Positions 26,274-34,867 of a stretch of DNA of 64,000 nucleotides are shown piece after piece (the first letter of the stretch is position 1; every line of letters starts with the position of its first letter). The notes under the pieces are model-generated. The model was not told the origin of the DNA. It made no database searches and saw only the letters and a list, made by a program, of their open reading frames with translations. The DNA lies in contig NZ_BMVG01000037.1 of NCBI RefSeq assembly GCF_014650595.1, forward strand, positions 1 to 64,000, written 5' to 3'. Source of the stretch: Streptomyces alanosinicus (GTDB taxonomy: Bacteria > Actinomycetota > Actinomycetes > Streptomycetales > Streptomycetaceae). Both the position numbers and the translations under genes were made by a program.

Positions 26274-27197
26274 GTGATCAGTGTGCCTTCTGCTGTAAAC
26301 GTCCATGCCCGAGCACTTCCGGGCTACCCCGGCCCTCGCCACTGGCGGCAGGTCCCCGTCACAGGCCAGCACTACGTCGACGTCGGCTCGGGTGACCTGG
26401 TGCTCTTCCTTCATGGCAACCCGACCTGGAGCTACCTTTGGCGGAGCCTGCTCGGCACCCTGTCATCGGACTTCCGCTGCATCGCCCCCGACCTTGCTGG
26501 ATTCGGCCTGTCACCCCGCTTCCTCAAACCTCAGCGGGGCGCCGACTGCCTCGAGCAGCAGCTCGCATGCCTGGATCACCTCTTCCACCACCTCACCGAC
26601 GTTCAGGGGTTGCCGGCCTGCCGGTGGACCCTGGTGGTGCACGACTGGGGAGGTCCGATCGGCATCGCCTGGGCACTGCGCCATCCCGGCGTGGTGGCAC
26701 GGTTGGTCGTCCTCAACAGCGTCGCTTTCCCGTGGCCTGCCGGTTACCGGCTGCCGATGCATATGAGGTGGATCAGGGATAGTGCCCCGGCCGCCGCCCT
26801 CGCGCGGGCCGGCAACGTCCTTCCCCGTGCCGCCGTACGGCTGAGAGTCGTACGGCGGCTCAGCGAGGCCGAGCGGATGGCGTACCTGCTGCCCTTCGCC
26901 GACGCGCAAAACCGTGGCACCGTCGTGGAGTTCGTCCAAAGCATTCCCCAAGGTGACGGCGATCCAGTCTGGAGACTGCTCAAGGCCCCGGACGCTGAGA
27001 GCAGCATCGCCCGGCTGCCGATATTTATCGGGTGGGGCATGCGGGACCGTCTGTTCACGCCAGCGGTACTGGACGAATGGATCCGCCGCTTCCCGCAGGC
27101 TCGGGTACGGCGCTATGGCGACGCCGGCCACTTCGTGATGGAGGACGCGGGCGGCGAACTCGACCGTCATGTCCGCGACTTCCTGCTGGGGGCGTGA
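26274..27197 (+). CDS. Alpha/beta-hydrolase of the haloalkane dehalogenase group
   Basis: A 307-aa hydrolase with the oxyanion motif LFLHGNPTWSYLWR, an Asp nucleophile elbow VVHDWGGPIGIAWA (about residue 123), an acid in IGWGMRDRLF and the catalytic His in DAGHFVMED. The Asp nucleophile with HGNPTWSYLWR is the pattern of haloalkane dehalogenases and of OleB beta-lactone decarboxylases, rather than serine esterases. It directly precedes the PKS gene, 170 bp away on the same strand, so it may process the polyketide, for example by release, hydrolysis or decarboxylation. Start is GTG at 26274. Confidence 0.8.
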   Translation: MISVPSAVNVHARALPGYPGPRHWRQVPVTGQHYVDVGSGDLVLFLHGNPTWSYLWRSLLGTLSSDFRCIAPDLAGFGLSPRFLKPQRGADCLEQQLACLDHLFHHLTDVQGLPACRWTLVVHDWGGPIGIAWALRHPGVVARLVVLNSVAFPWPAGYRLPMHMRWIRDSAPAAALARAGNVLPRAAVRLRVVRRLSEAERMAYLLPFADAQNRGTVVEFVQSIPQGDGDPVWRLLKAPDAESSIARLPIFIGWGMRDRLFTPAVLDEWIRRFPQARVRRYGDAGHFVMEDAGGELDRHVRDFLLGA

Positions 27198-27367
27198 CGC
27201 GTGGAGGATTCCGGCCTCCGCGTGTGCGACTTCTTCCAGATAGTCCTGCCGATGGTGGCCGTCGGCTTTCCGAGCTGACGCCAACAACGCACAGGCATCC
27301 GGCAGTTGGCGGTGATCTGTGTCGATAACGGTCTCGTAGTTGCTCGATCACACGCAGGGTTTCAGGA

Positions 27368-30300
27368 ATGGGGTGTGGGTTGATGGGGGTTTCGTGCGCC
27401 GCGGATGCGTTCGCGATCGTCGGGCTGGGGTGTCGGCTGCCCGGCGGGATCGTGGATCTGGCCGGCTTGTGGGAGGCGCTGGAGGCCGGGCGTGACCTGG
27501 TGGGGACAGTCCCGGAGGATCGGTTTGAAGCGGCACGGTTCGTCGACACCGAGATGGCGCGGCCGGGGAAGTCGTACACCGCGCGAGGTGGGTTCCTTGC
27601 AGACATCGCCGGGTTCGATGCGGACTATTTCGGGATCTCGCCGCGGGAGGCGGCGCAGATGGACCCGCAGCATCGGCTGCTGCTGGAGACGACTGTCGAG
27701 GCACTAGACGATGCGGGCATCGACCCCGCACTGTTGGCGGGCTCCGACACCTGCGTGTTCATCGGCATCTCGGACTTCTCCTACGCCGGACTTCAGATGA
27801 CCAGGGCCGGGCAGCTGAACGCCTATTCGATGGCGGGCGGTGCGCATTCGATCGCGGCGAACAGGCTGTCACACTTCTTCGACCTGCACGGGCCGAGCAT
27901 GGCGATCGACACGGCCTGTTCGTCGTCGCTGGTGGCGGTGGAGCGCGCCTGCCGGGAGCTGGCGTCGGGCGGCAGCCGTGTGGCGCTGGCGGGCGGGGTG
28001 AACGTGCTGCTGAACCCGAACGGGTTCGTCGGGTTCAGCCAGGCGTCGATGCTGTCCAAGCGAGGCCACTGCGCGGCGTTCTCGGCGGATGCCGACGGGT
28101 TCGTCAGGGCCGAGGGCGCGGGCGTGGTGGTACTGAAGCCGCTTGCCGATGCGGTGGCCGGCGGGGACCGGATTCATGGGGTGATCGCCGCGGCCGGCAG
28201 CAACTGCGACGGGCGTACCGCCGGGCTGGCGCTGCCCAGTGCGCGGGCGCAGGAGGACCTGCTGCGGCGGGTGTACGAGCGGGCGGGCATCGCGGCCGAC
28301 GAGGTGGTGTACGTGGAGGCGCACGGCACCGGCACGCAGGCAGGCGATCCGGCTGAGTGCACGGCGCTGGGCCGGGTGCTGGGCGCCGCGCGGTCGGTGG
28401 GGCCGCTGCCCATCGGGTCGGTGAAGTCGAACGTGGGGCACCTGGAGCCGGCCTCGGGCATGGCGGGGCTGTTCAAGACTCTCGCGGTGCTGCGGTATGC
28501 CACGATCCCCGCCTCGCTGCACCTCGAACCCCTTAACCCCGCCATCGACTTCGCCGAACTCGGGCTGGAGCCCGTCGACCGGGCACGTCCGCTGCCGTCG
28601 GGAGAGAGGCGGCGCTTCGTCGGCGTCAACTCCTTCGGGTTCGGTGGGGCGAACGCCCATGTGGTCGTCGGCCCTCCGCCGGCCACCCCGCCGGGGCCGG
28701 ACGTTGAGGTGGCAGGGGAACTGCCGGTGATCGCTTCCGGGCGTACCCCACAGGCGGCCGAAGAGGCGGCGCGGCGGCTGGCCGCCCGGCTGATGAGTGT
28801 CGCATCGGAGGAGTTCTACGACATCGCGGCCACCACCGGGGGCCGCCGTGCCAAGCACCGCTACCGCCGGGTGGCGCTGGCCTCGACGCCGCACGAGGCC
28901 GCGCGGATCCTGTCCGACGAGAGCGTGACGGGCGAGGCGGCCGCGCAAGGCCGGCTCGGGCTGGTCTTTGCGGGAAATGGCTCGCAGTGGGCGGGAATGG
29001 CCGCTGACCTGCTGGACGACGCGGTGTTCCGCGCCGAGGTAGAGGCGGTCGACGCCGCGCTGGCGCCCCGGCTGGGCTGGTCGGTCGCCGATGCTCTGCG
29101 ACGGCCGACGGACGAGTGGGGGCTGGAAGCCACCGAGATCGCTCAGCCGCTGCTGTTCACGGTGCAGGCCGGGATCACCGCGGTTCTGCGCGCGCAAGGC
29201 GTGACGTGGACGGTCGCCCTCGGGCACAGCGTCGGGGAGGTGGCGGCCGCGTACGCTGTCGGCGCGCTGACGCTTCAGCAGGCGGCGTGGGTGGTCGCCG
29301 AGCGGAGCCGGGTTCAGGCGCTTACCGCCGGTCAGGGCCGGATGGCGGCGGTGGGGTTGCCCTCGGTCGAGGCTGAGGAAGTCCTGTCGGCCTTCCCCGG
29401 CCTGGTCGTTGCCGCCGTGAACAGTGCCAGGGACGTGACGGTCGCCGGGCCTGTGAACCAACTCAAGTCGCTGGGAGAGGAGTTGGTCGCACGGGAGGTG
29501 TTCTTCCGGCTCATGGATCTCGACTACGCCTTCCACAGCCCGGTCATGGAGCGGGTCCGCGGCCCGCTGACGGCCGGTCTCGACGGGTTGGCCCCGCAGG
29601 GGAGCACCGATGCTCTGATCTCCACCGTGACCGGTGGGCCGGTGCCCGCGAGCGGCCTGGACGCCGATTACTGGTGGCGCAACGTCCGCGAGCCGGTCCG
29701 ATTCGCCGCCGCCGTCGAACACGCCCTGGACACGGGCGTCGACGTCCTGTTGGAGGTCGGCCCCCATCCCGTCCTGCGCACGTATCTGCGCCGGATCACC
29801 GCCGGACGCGACCGGGTGGGCGTACTGGCGACCCTGCGTCGCGACATCGCCGGGCCGGCCGCGCTGCGCCACTCGGTGGAAGCCCTGTTCGCCGCCGGGG
29901 CAGAGATGGACTTGGCACGCTGGTTCCCCCGCCCCGCGCGGGTGGCGGAGCTGCCCGCGTACCCGTGGCAGCGGGAGCGGCACTGGAGCGGCCCCCCGCA
30001 CCATTGGATCATCAGCAGCGGACCGGGGCGGCTGGACCACCCCCTGCTGGGCGAACGGCTGCCGACGGCGGAGCCCTCGTGGCAGGGGCCGGTCGAACCG
30101 GCGCTGGTGCCCTGGCTGGCCGACCACAAGGTGGCCGGATCCGTGGTGTTCCCGGCGGCCGGTCACATCGAGCTGGCCCTGGCCGCCGGGCGGCGGGTGC
30201 TGGACGGGCCGGTGGAACTGGCATGGCTGGAGGTGAGCCGCCCGCTGGTCATCCCCTGGGGCCGGGCCGGAGACGTCCGGATGCAGGTCGCGTTCTCACC

Positions 30301-33300
30301 CGACGACGGCATGGTCTTCATCACCAGCACCGAGACCACCGACGGCGCCGAAGGCGATGCCCCACCGCCCCGCCCGCACGCCCGATGCCAGGTCCGCGAC
30401 CTGATCGGCCGCCCGCCCGCGCGGATCGACCTGGCGGGCGTGCGCGCCCGCTGCCCCCGACGCGGTGACGCCGACGCCCTGTACCCCGCACTTGCCGCGA
30501 CCGGCCTGGACTACGGGCCCGCCTTCCGGCAGCTCACGCGGCTTCACATCGGCGAGGGGGAAGCCCTGGCCGCCTACCGGCACACCACGGACCCGACGGA
30601 CACCGCGCACTACGTGGCGCATCCGGCACTTCTCGACGGCGCACTCCAGGCGTGCGTGCCGCTCGTGGCCGCCCGGGTGGGCGCCGGGCAGGCATGGCTT
30701 CCGGCCTCGATCGGGGCCGTACGGGTGTGGCGGAGCCCGTCCCCGACGGGGATGGTCCAGGTCCGTGATCGCACGCGTGGGACCAGCGAACTCTGCTTCG
30801 ACATCACCGTCACCGACCCGGACGGCAGTGTCACCGTCGAACTGGCCGGTGTCCGCATGCGGCGCGTGCCCAGCCCCGCGGACCGGACACCGCAGCGTTA
30901 CGAGACCGTGCTGCGCGCCGCGCCCCATCTCCATCTGCCGGCCGCGCCCTCGCCGCTCGGCACCAACGACAACCTCTCCGGGGCCGTCGCGGGCAGCGTC
31001 GATGCGGCGGGGGCCGATGCGCGCTCCGTACGCTTCGCGGACTTCATGACGCGGATCAGACTGCTGACCGCTCATGTGGCCGCCGCCGCGTTCGCGGACC
31101 TGCTGCCCGCAGACGCATCCGAGTTCACGCCTGCCGACCTGGTCCAGCAGGGCATGTTGCCCGGACACGACCGGTTGGCGCAGGCTCTGCTCGGCCTGAT
31201 GTCCCGGCACGGCCTGGCCGCCATCGGCGACGATGAACGTTGGCGGCTGACGGGCACGCCGGCCCCAGCACCTCATCTGGCGCGGCTGCCTCTGGACTTC
31301 CCCGCCTTGAGTGCCGAAGTACAGCTGGCCTTCCGTCAGTTGTCGCATCTGCCCCAGGTGCTCCGCGGCGAACAGGAGGCACTGCACCTGCTCACCGGCC
31401 AGGGCTCCCAAGACGCCTTCGAGCAGTTTTACGACGTGGCGCCGACCTGCCGGTTCCACAACCGGATCGTCGCGGCGCTCACGGCTCAGATCGTGCGGGC
31501 CTGGCCCGAAGACCGGCCCTTGCGGATCCTGGAGATCGGCGCGGGCACGGGTGGCACGACCGCCTCGCTGCTCCCGCTGCTGCCGCCGGAACGGACCGTT
31601 TATCACTTCACCGACGTGTCCGCGGGCTTCTTCGCCCGCGCCAGGCACCGTTTTGGCGACTACCCCTTCGTCGACTACCGCCCGTTCGACCTGAACACCG
31701 ACCCTGGCGAGCAGGGATTCACCGACGCCACCTACGACCTCGTCGTCGCGGCCAACTCCCTGCACACGGCGGCCCACCTGCGCACGGCCCTTGGCCGGGT
31801 GCGGGAGCTGCTGGCCCCGGGTGGTCGACTTGTGGCCTTCGAGACTCACGACACGGACTATCTGCTGCCGTTCTTCGGCGCGCTGGGCAGTTTCTGGGGT
31901 CACGAGGACGAACTGCGGCCGGATTCGCCCTTGCTCGGCCGTAACCAGTGGCTCGATGTGCTGCGCGAGTGCGGTCTGTCCGACGCCGTCTGCCTGGGGG
32001 ACACGATCGGGTCGGCGGACAGGGAGATCTCCTCGGTGCTGCTGGCCTCGGCACCCGCGAGCGAGACCGCCCCGCCCGCGCCTGCCCGGCCGGACGACGA
32101 CACGCGGTGGATCGTGGCCACCGAGAGTGAACCGGAGACGCCGCTGGCCGAGCACGTCGCCGCACTGCTCGCCGGGCCCGGTACACAGTCCGTGCCGGTG
32201 GCGCCCATGCCCCTCGACCCGGCGGCCTGGACGGCGTCGCTCGCTGGTGACGGCGATCCTGGCGTGGTCGTTCTGCTCGGGGACTCCCCGGCGGACCCGC
32301 AGGCGATGCTCGACCAGGCCGTACGACGCGCTGCCGCGCTGCGCGCTCTGGCCACGGCCTGCCGGGACCTCCCGGAGGGCCTGCACCCTGCCCTGTGGCT
32401 GGTGACCCGGCCCAGCGGTGCACTACCCGCGCCCGAACGAGCCGCCCAGCCGCAGGACGCCGCCGCCTGGGGGTTGGCGCGCACCCTCGCCAACGAACAC
32501 CCCGGTCTACGGGTGACCAGGCTGTCGCTGGAACGCCTCGACGACCCGGCCGCCGACGCGCACCGGCTGGCCCACGAGCTCCTGGAACCCCTCACCTCGT
32601 CCGGCGACGACGAGGGCGCGGCGGCGCGTGAGGACGAGATCGTGCTCACCGCGAACGGCCGTTTCGTGCCCCGTGAAGGCGCGTTCCCCTCCGGCGAGTA
32701 CATCGAGTCAAGCGGCGACGGGCCCTTCGCCCTGGAGATCCCGGCGCCCGGTCTGTCGTTCGAGCCGGTCTGGACGCGGATCAGTCCCGTCGCTCCTGGG
32801 GCCGGTGAGGTGGTGATCGCGGTGCGTGCCGCGGCGCTCAACTATCGGGACATCATGCTGGCGACCGGCCTGCTGCCGCCCGAAGCCGCCGAGGGCATGT
32901 TCAGCGAGAACAGGCTCGGCTTCGAGTGCGCCGGGATCGTCACGGCCATCGGCGACGGCGCCGGCGACCTGACGGTCGGGGATCGGGTGTACGCGGCCGT
33001 CCCGGGCAGTCTGGCCTCGCACACGGCGGCTCCCGCGCAGGCCGTGGTGAGGATTCCTGACGGGCTCGGCTTCGCGGAGGCCGCGACCCTTCCGGTGGCC
33101 TTTCTGACAGTGCATTACGCGCTGCACGATCTGGCGCGGCTGGCGCCCGGGGAGACCGTGCTGGTGCACGGGGCCGCCGGTGGGGTGGGGCTGGCCGCCG
33201 TCCAGTACGCCCGTCTGGTGGGCGCCACCGTGATCGCCACCGCGGGCAGCCCGGCCAAGCGCGACCTGCTGCGCGCGCTGGGCGTCGAGCACGTACTGGA

Positions 33301-34852
33301 CTCCCGCACCCTCGACTTCGCCGACCAGGCACTGCGGATCACCGGGGGGCGCGGGGTCGACGTGGTGGTCAACTCGCTGGCCGGGCAGGCCATCGACCGG
33401 GGCCTGGAAACCTTGCGGTCCGGCGGCCGGTTCATCGAGCTCGGCAAGCGTGACATCTACGCCAACAAACCGCTGCTCATGCGGCCCTTCAACCGCAACA
33501 TCGCCTTCTACGGCGTCGACGTCACCGCCCTGCTGTTCGACGAGGCCGGGCTCGCGAGCGGCCGGCGCCTGCTGGCCGCGGTCGCCGAACGAGTGGCGGA
33601 CGGCCGGTACCGGCCGCTGCCGCACACCGTGTATCCGGCCGCGCGGGTCAAGGAGGCGTTCACGTTGCTGCAGCACTCGCGGCACATCGGCAAGGTCGTC
33701 GTCAGCCTCGATCCGCAGGACGGCCCGGTTCCCGTCCGCACCCGGACCGAGCCGCCCCGGCTCGACCCAGACGGCAGCTACCTGGTCACCGGCGGGTTGA
33801 GCGGGTTCGGTGCCGCCACCGCCCGCTGGCTCGCCGAACGCGGGGCCCGCCATCTTGGCCTGGTCTCCCGGCGGGGAGCCGACGGCCCCGAGGCGGCCGA
33901 AGTGCTGGCCGACCTGTCTGTGCGGGGCGTGACGGCCACGCCGTACGCCGCCGATGTCACCGACGCCGCCGCCATGGCCGAGGTGATCGGCCGGATCGAC
34001 GCCACCGGACACCGGCTCACGGGTGTCGTGCATGCGGCCATGACGCTGGACGACGCCCCGCTCACCGAACTCAACGACGAGCGGTTCCGCGCGGTCCTGG
34101 CGCCCAAGATGGCCGGGGCGGCGGTCCTCGACGCCCTGACCCGCGAGCGCGACCTGAGCCTGTTCTGGCTCTTCTCCTCGTTCACCACCTCTGTCGGCAA
34201 CATCAAACAGTCCGCCTACGTCGCCGGGAACTCCTACGCCGAAGCGCTGGCCCGGCGACGGCACAGCCCCGGCCTGGCCCTCGCCGTCGCCTGGGGCGCG
34301 ATCGGCGACTGCGGCCATGTCGCCCGCGAGGGCCTGGCACCGTCCATGGAAGCATTCGGCGCCATCCCTATCAGCTCTCACGAGGCACTGGCCGCCCTGG
34401 AGACGCTGACGGCATCTGGCGCCACTGTCACCGGTATCGGCCGCTACGACTGGGCCCGGCTGCGCCCCCTTCTGCCCACCCTGGCCGCGCCCCGCTTCGC
34501 GGCGCTGCTGCCCGCCGACTTCGAGCTCGGCGGGCACACGCGTCAGGATTTTCTGGCCGCGCTCGCCGGCCTCAACACGGACGAGGCGCTGGCCACCGTC
34601 AGCGGCGCGCTCGCCGAACTGCTGGCCCGCATCCTCCAGACCGACGTCGCCCGCCTCGATGCGCGGCTGCCGCTCCAGGACTACGGCGTCGACTCCCTGA
34701 TGGCCGCCGAACTGCTGATCACACTGCGGCAGCGCCTGGACGTCGAGATCCCGCCCATGGAGCTCCTCCAAAGCGGCATCACCCTCACCGACCTGTCCCG
34801 CCATGTGCTGCTGCGCCTCGGCGTGCGCACCACCGGCACCACCAACGGCTGA
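27368..34852 (+). CDS. Type I polyketide synthase, single module KS-AT-DH-cMT-ER-KR-ACP
   Basis: One 2494-aa protein holds a full reducing set with C-methylation. KS: DTACSSSL (about residue 181), EAHGTGT, SVKSNVGHLE. AT: GHSVGE (about 619) and YAFHSPVM, closest to malonyl-type signatures but not standard. DH: LADHKVAGSVVFP (about 917) and HPALLDGALQ. Methyltransferase: ILEIGAGTGGTT (about 1387). ER: LVHGAAGGVGLAAV (about 1933). KR: LVTGGLSGFGAATA (about 2139) with SAYVAGNSY. ACP: YGVDSLMAAEL (about 2439). There is no thioesterase or reductase domain. The order matches fungal highly reducing PKSs, so iterative use is plausible. Starter supply probably comes from the FAAL/ACP pair downstream. 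An alternative start is the ATG at 27383. Confidence 0.92.
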   Translation: MGCGLMGVSCAADAFAIVGLGCRLPGGIVDLAGLWEALEAGRDLVGTVPEDRFEAARFVDTEMARPGKSYTARGGFLADIAGFDADYFGISPREAAQMDPQHRLLLETTVEALDDAGIDPALLAGSDTCVFIGISDFSYAGLQMTRAGQLNAYSMAGGAHSIAANRLSHFFDLHGPSMAIDTACSSSLVAVERACRELASGGSRVALAGGVNVLLNPNGFVGFSQASMLSKRGHCAAFSADADGFVRAEGAGVVVLKPLADAVAGGDRIHGVIAAAGSNCDGRTAGLALPSARAQEDLLRRVYERAGIAADEVVYVEAHGTGTQAGDPAECTALGRVLGAARSVGPLPIGSVKSNVGHLEPASGMAGLFKTLAVLRYATIPASLHLEPLNPAIDFAELGLEPVDRARPLPSGERRRFVGVNSFGFGGANAHVVVGPPPATPPGPDVEVAGELPVIASGRTPQAAEEAARRLAARLMSVASEEFYDIAATTGGRRAKHRYRRVALASTPHEAARILSDESVTGEAAAQGRLGLVFAGNGSQWAGMAADLLDDAVFRAEVEAVDAALAPRLGWSVADALRRPTDEWGLEATEIAQPLLFTVQAGITAVLRAQGVTWTVALGHSVGEVAAAYAVGALTLQQAAWVVAERSRVQALTAGQGRMAAVGLPSVEAEEVLSAFPGLVVAAVNSARDVTVAGPVNQLKSLGEELVAREVFFRLMDLDYAFHSPVMERVRGPLTAGLDGLAPQGSTDALISTVTGGPVPASGLDADYWWRNVREPVRFAAAVEHALDTGVDVLLEVGPHPVLRTYLRRITAGRDRVGVLATLRRDIAGPAALRHSVEALFAAGAEMDLARWFPRPARVAELPAYPWQRERHWSGPPHHWIISSGPGRLDHPLLGERLPTAEPSWQGPVEPALVPWLADHKVAGSVVFPAAGHIELALAAGRRVLDGPVELAWLEVSRPLVIPWGRAGDVRMQVAFSPDDGMVFITSTETTDGAEGDAPPPRPHARCQVRDLIGRPPARIDLAGVRARCPRRGDADALYPALAATGLDYGPAFRQLTRLHIGEGEALAAYRHTTDPTDTAHYVAHPALLDGALQACVPLVAARVGAGQAWLPASIGAVRVWRSPSPTGMVQVRDRTRGTSELCFDITVTDPDGSVTVELAGVRMRRVPSPADRTPQRYETVLRAAPHLHLPAAPSPLGTNDNLSGAVAGSVDAAGADARSVRFADFMTRIRLLTAHVAAAAFADLLPADASEFTPADLVQQGMLPGHDRLAQALLGLMSRHGLAAIGDDERWRLTGTPAPAPHLARLPLDFPALSAEVQLAFRQLSHLPQVLRGEQEALHLLTGQGSQDAFEQFYDVAPTCRFHNRIVAALTAQIVRAWPEDRPLRILEIGAGTGGTTASLLPLLPPERTVYHFTDVSAGFFARARHRFGDYPFVDYRPFDLNTDPGEQGFTDATYDLVVAANSLHTAAHLRTALGRVRELLAPGGRLVAFETHDTDYLLPFFGALGSFWGHEDELRPDSPLLGRNQWLDVLRECGLSDAVCLGDTIGSADREISSVLLASAPASETAPPAPARPDDDTRWIVATESEPETPLAEHVAALLAGPGTQSVPVAPMPLDPAAWTASLAGDGDPGVVVLLGDSPADPQAMLDQAVRRAAALRALATACRDLPEGLHPALWLVTRPSGALPAPERAAQPQDAAAWGLARTLANEHPGLRVTRLSLERLDDPAADAHRLAHELLEPLTSSGDDEGAAAREDEIVLTANGRFVPREGAFPSGEYIESSGDGPFALEIPAPGLSFEPVWTRISPVAPGAGEVVIAVRAAALNYRDIMLATGLLPPEAAEGMFSENRLGFECAGIVTAIGDGAGDLTVGDRVYAAVPGSLASHTAAPAQAVVRIPDGLGFAEAATLPVAFLTVHYALHDLARLAPGETVLVHGAAGGVGLAAVQYARLVGATVIATAGSPAKRDLLRALGVEHVLDSRTLDFADQALRITGGRGVDVVVNSLAGQAIDRGLETLRSGGRFIELGKRDIYANKPLLMRPFNRNIAFYGVDVTALLFDEAGLASGRRLLAAVAERVADGRYRPLPHTVYPAARVKEAFTLLQHSRHIGKVVVSLDPQDGPVPVRTRTEPPRLDPDGSYLVTGGLSGFGAATARWLAERGARHLGLVSRRGADGPEAAEVLADLSVRGVTATPYAADVTDAAAMAEVIGRIDATGHRLTGVVHAAMTLDDAPLTELNDERFRAVLAPKMAGAAVLDALTRERDLSLFWLFSSFTTSVGNIKQSAYVAGNSYAEALARRRHSPGLALAVAWGAIGDCGHVAREGLAPSMEAFGAIPISSHEALAALETLTASGATVTGIGRYDWARLRPLLPTLAAPRFAALLPADFELGGHTRQDFLAALAGLNTDEALATVSGALAELLARILQTDVARLDARLPLQDYGVDSLMAAELLITLRQRLDVEIPPMELLQSGITLTDLSRHVLLRLGVRTTGTTNG

Positions 34853-34867
34853 AGGAGAGGCCCCGTC

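Noticed and set aside
26274..27197. Ordinary serine esterase/lipase
   Set aside because: The nucleophile elbow is HDWGG with Asp, not G-x-S-x-G, so the haloalkane dehalogenase/OleB group fits better.
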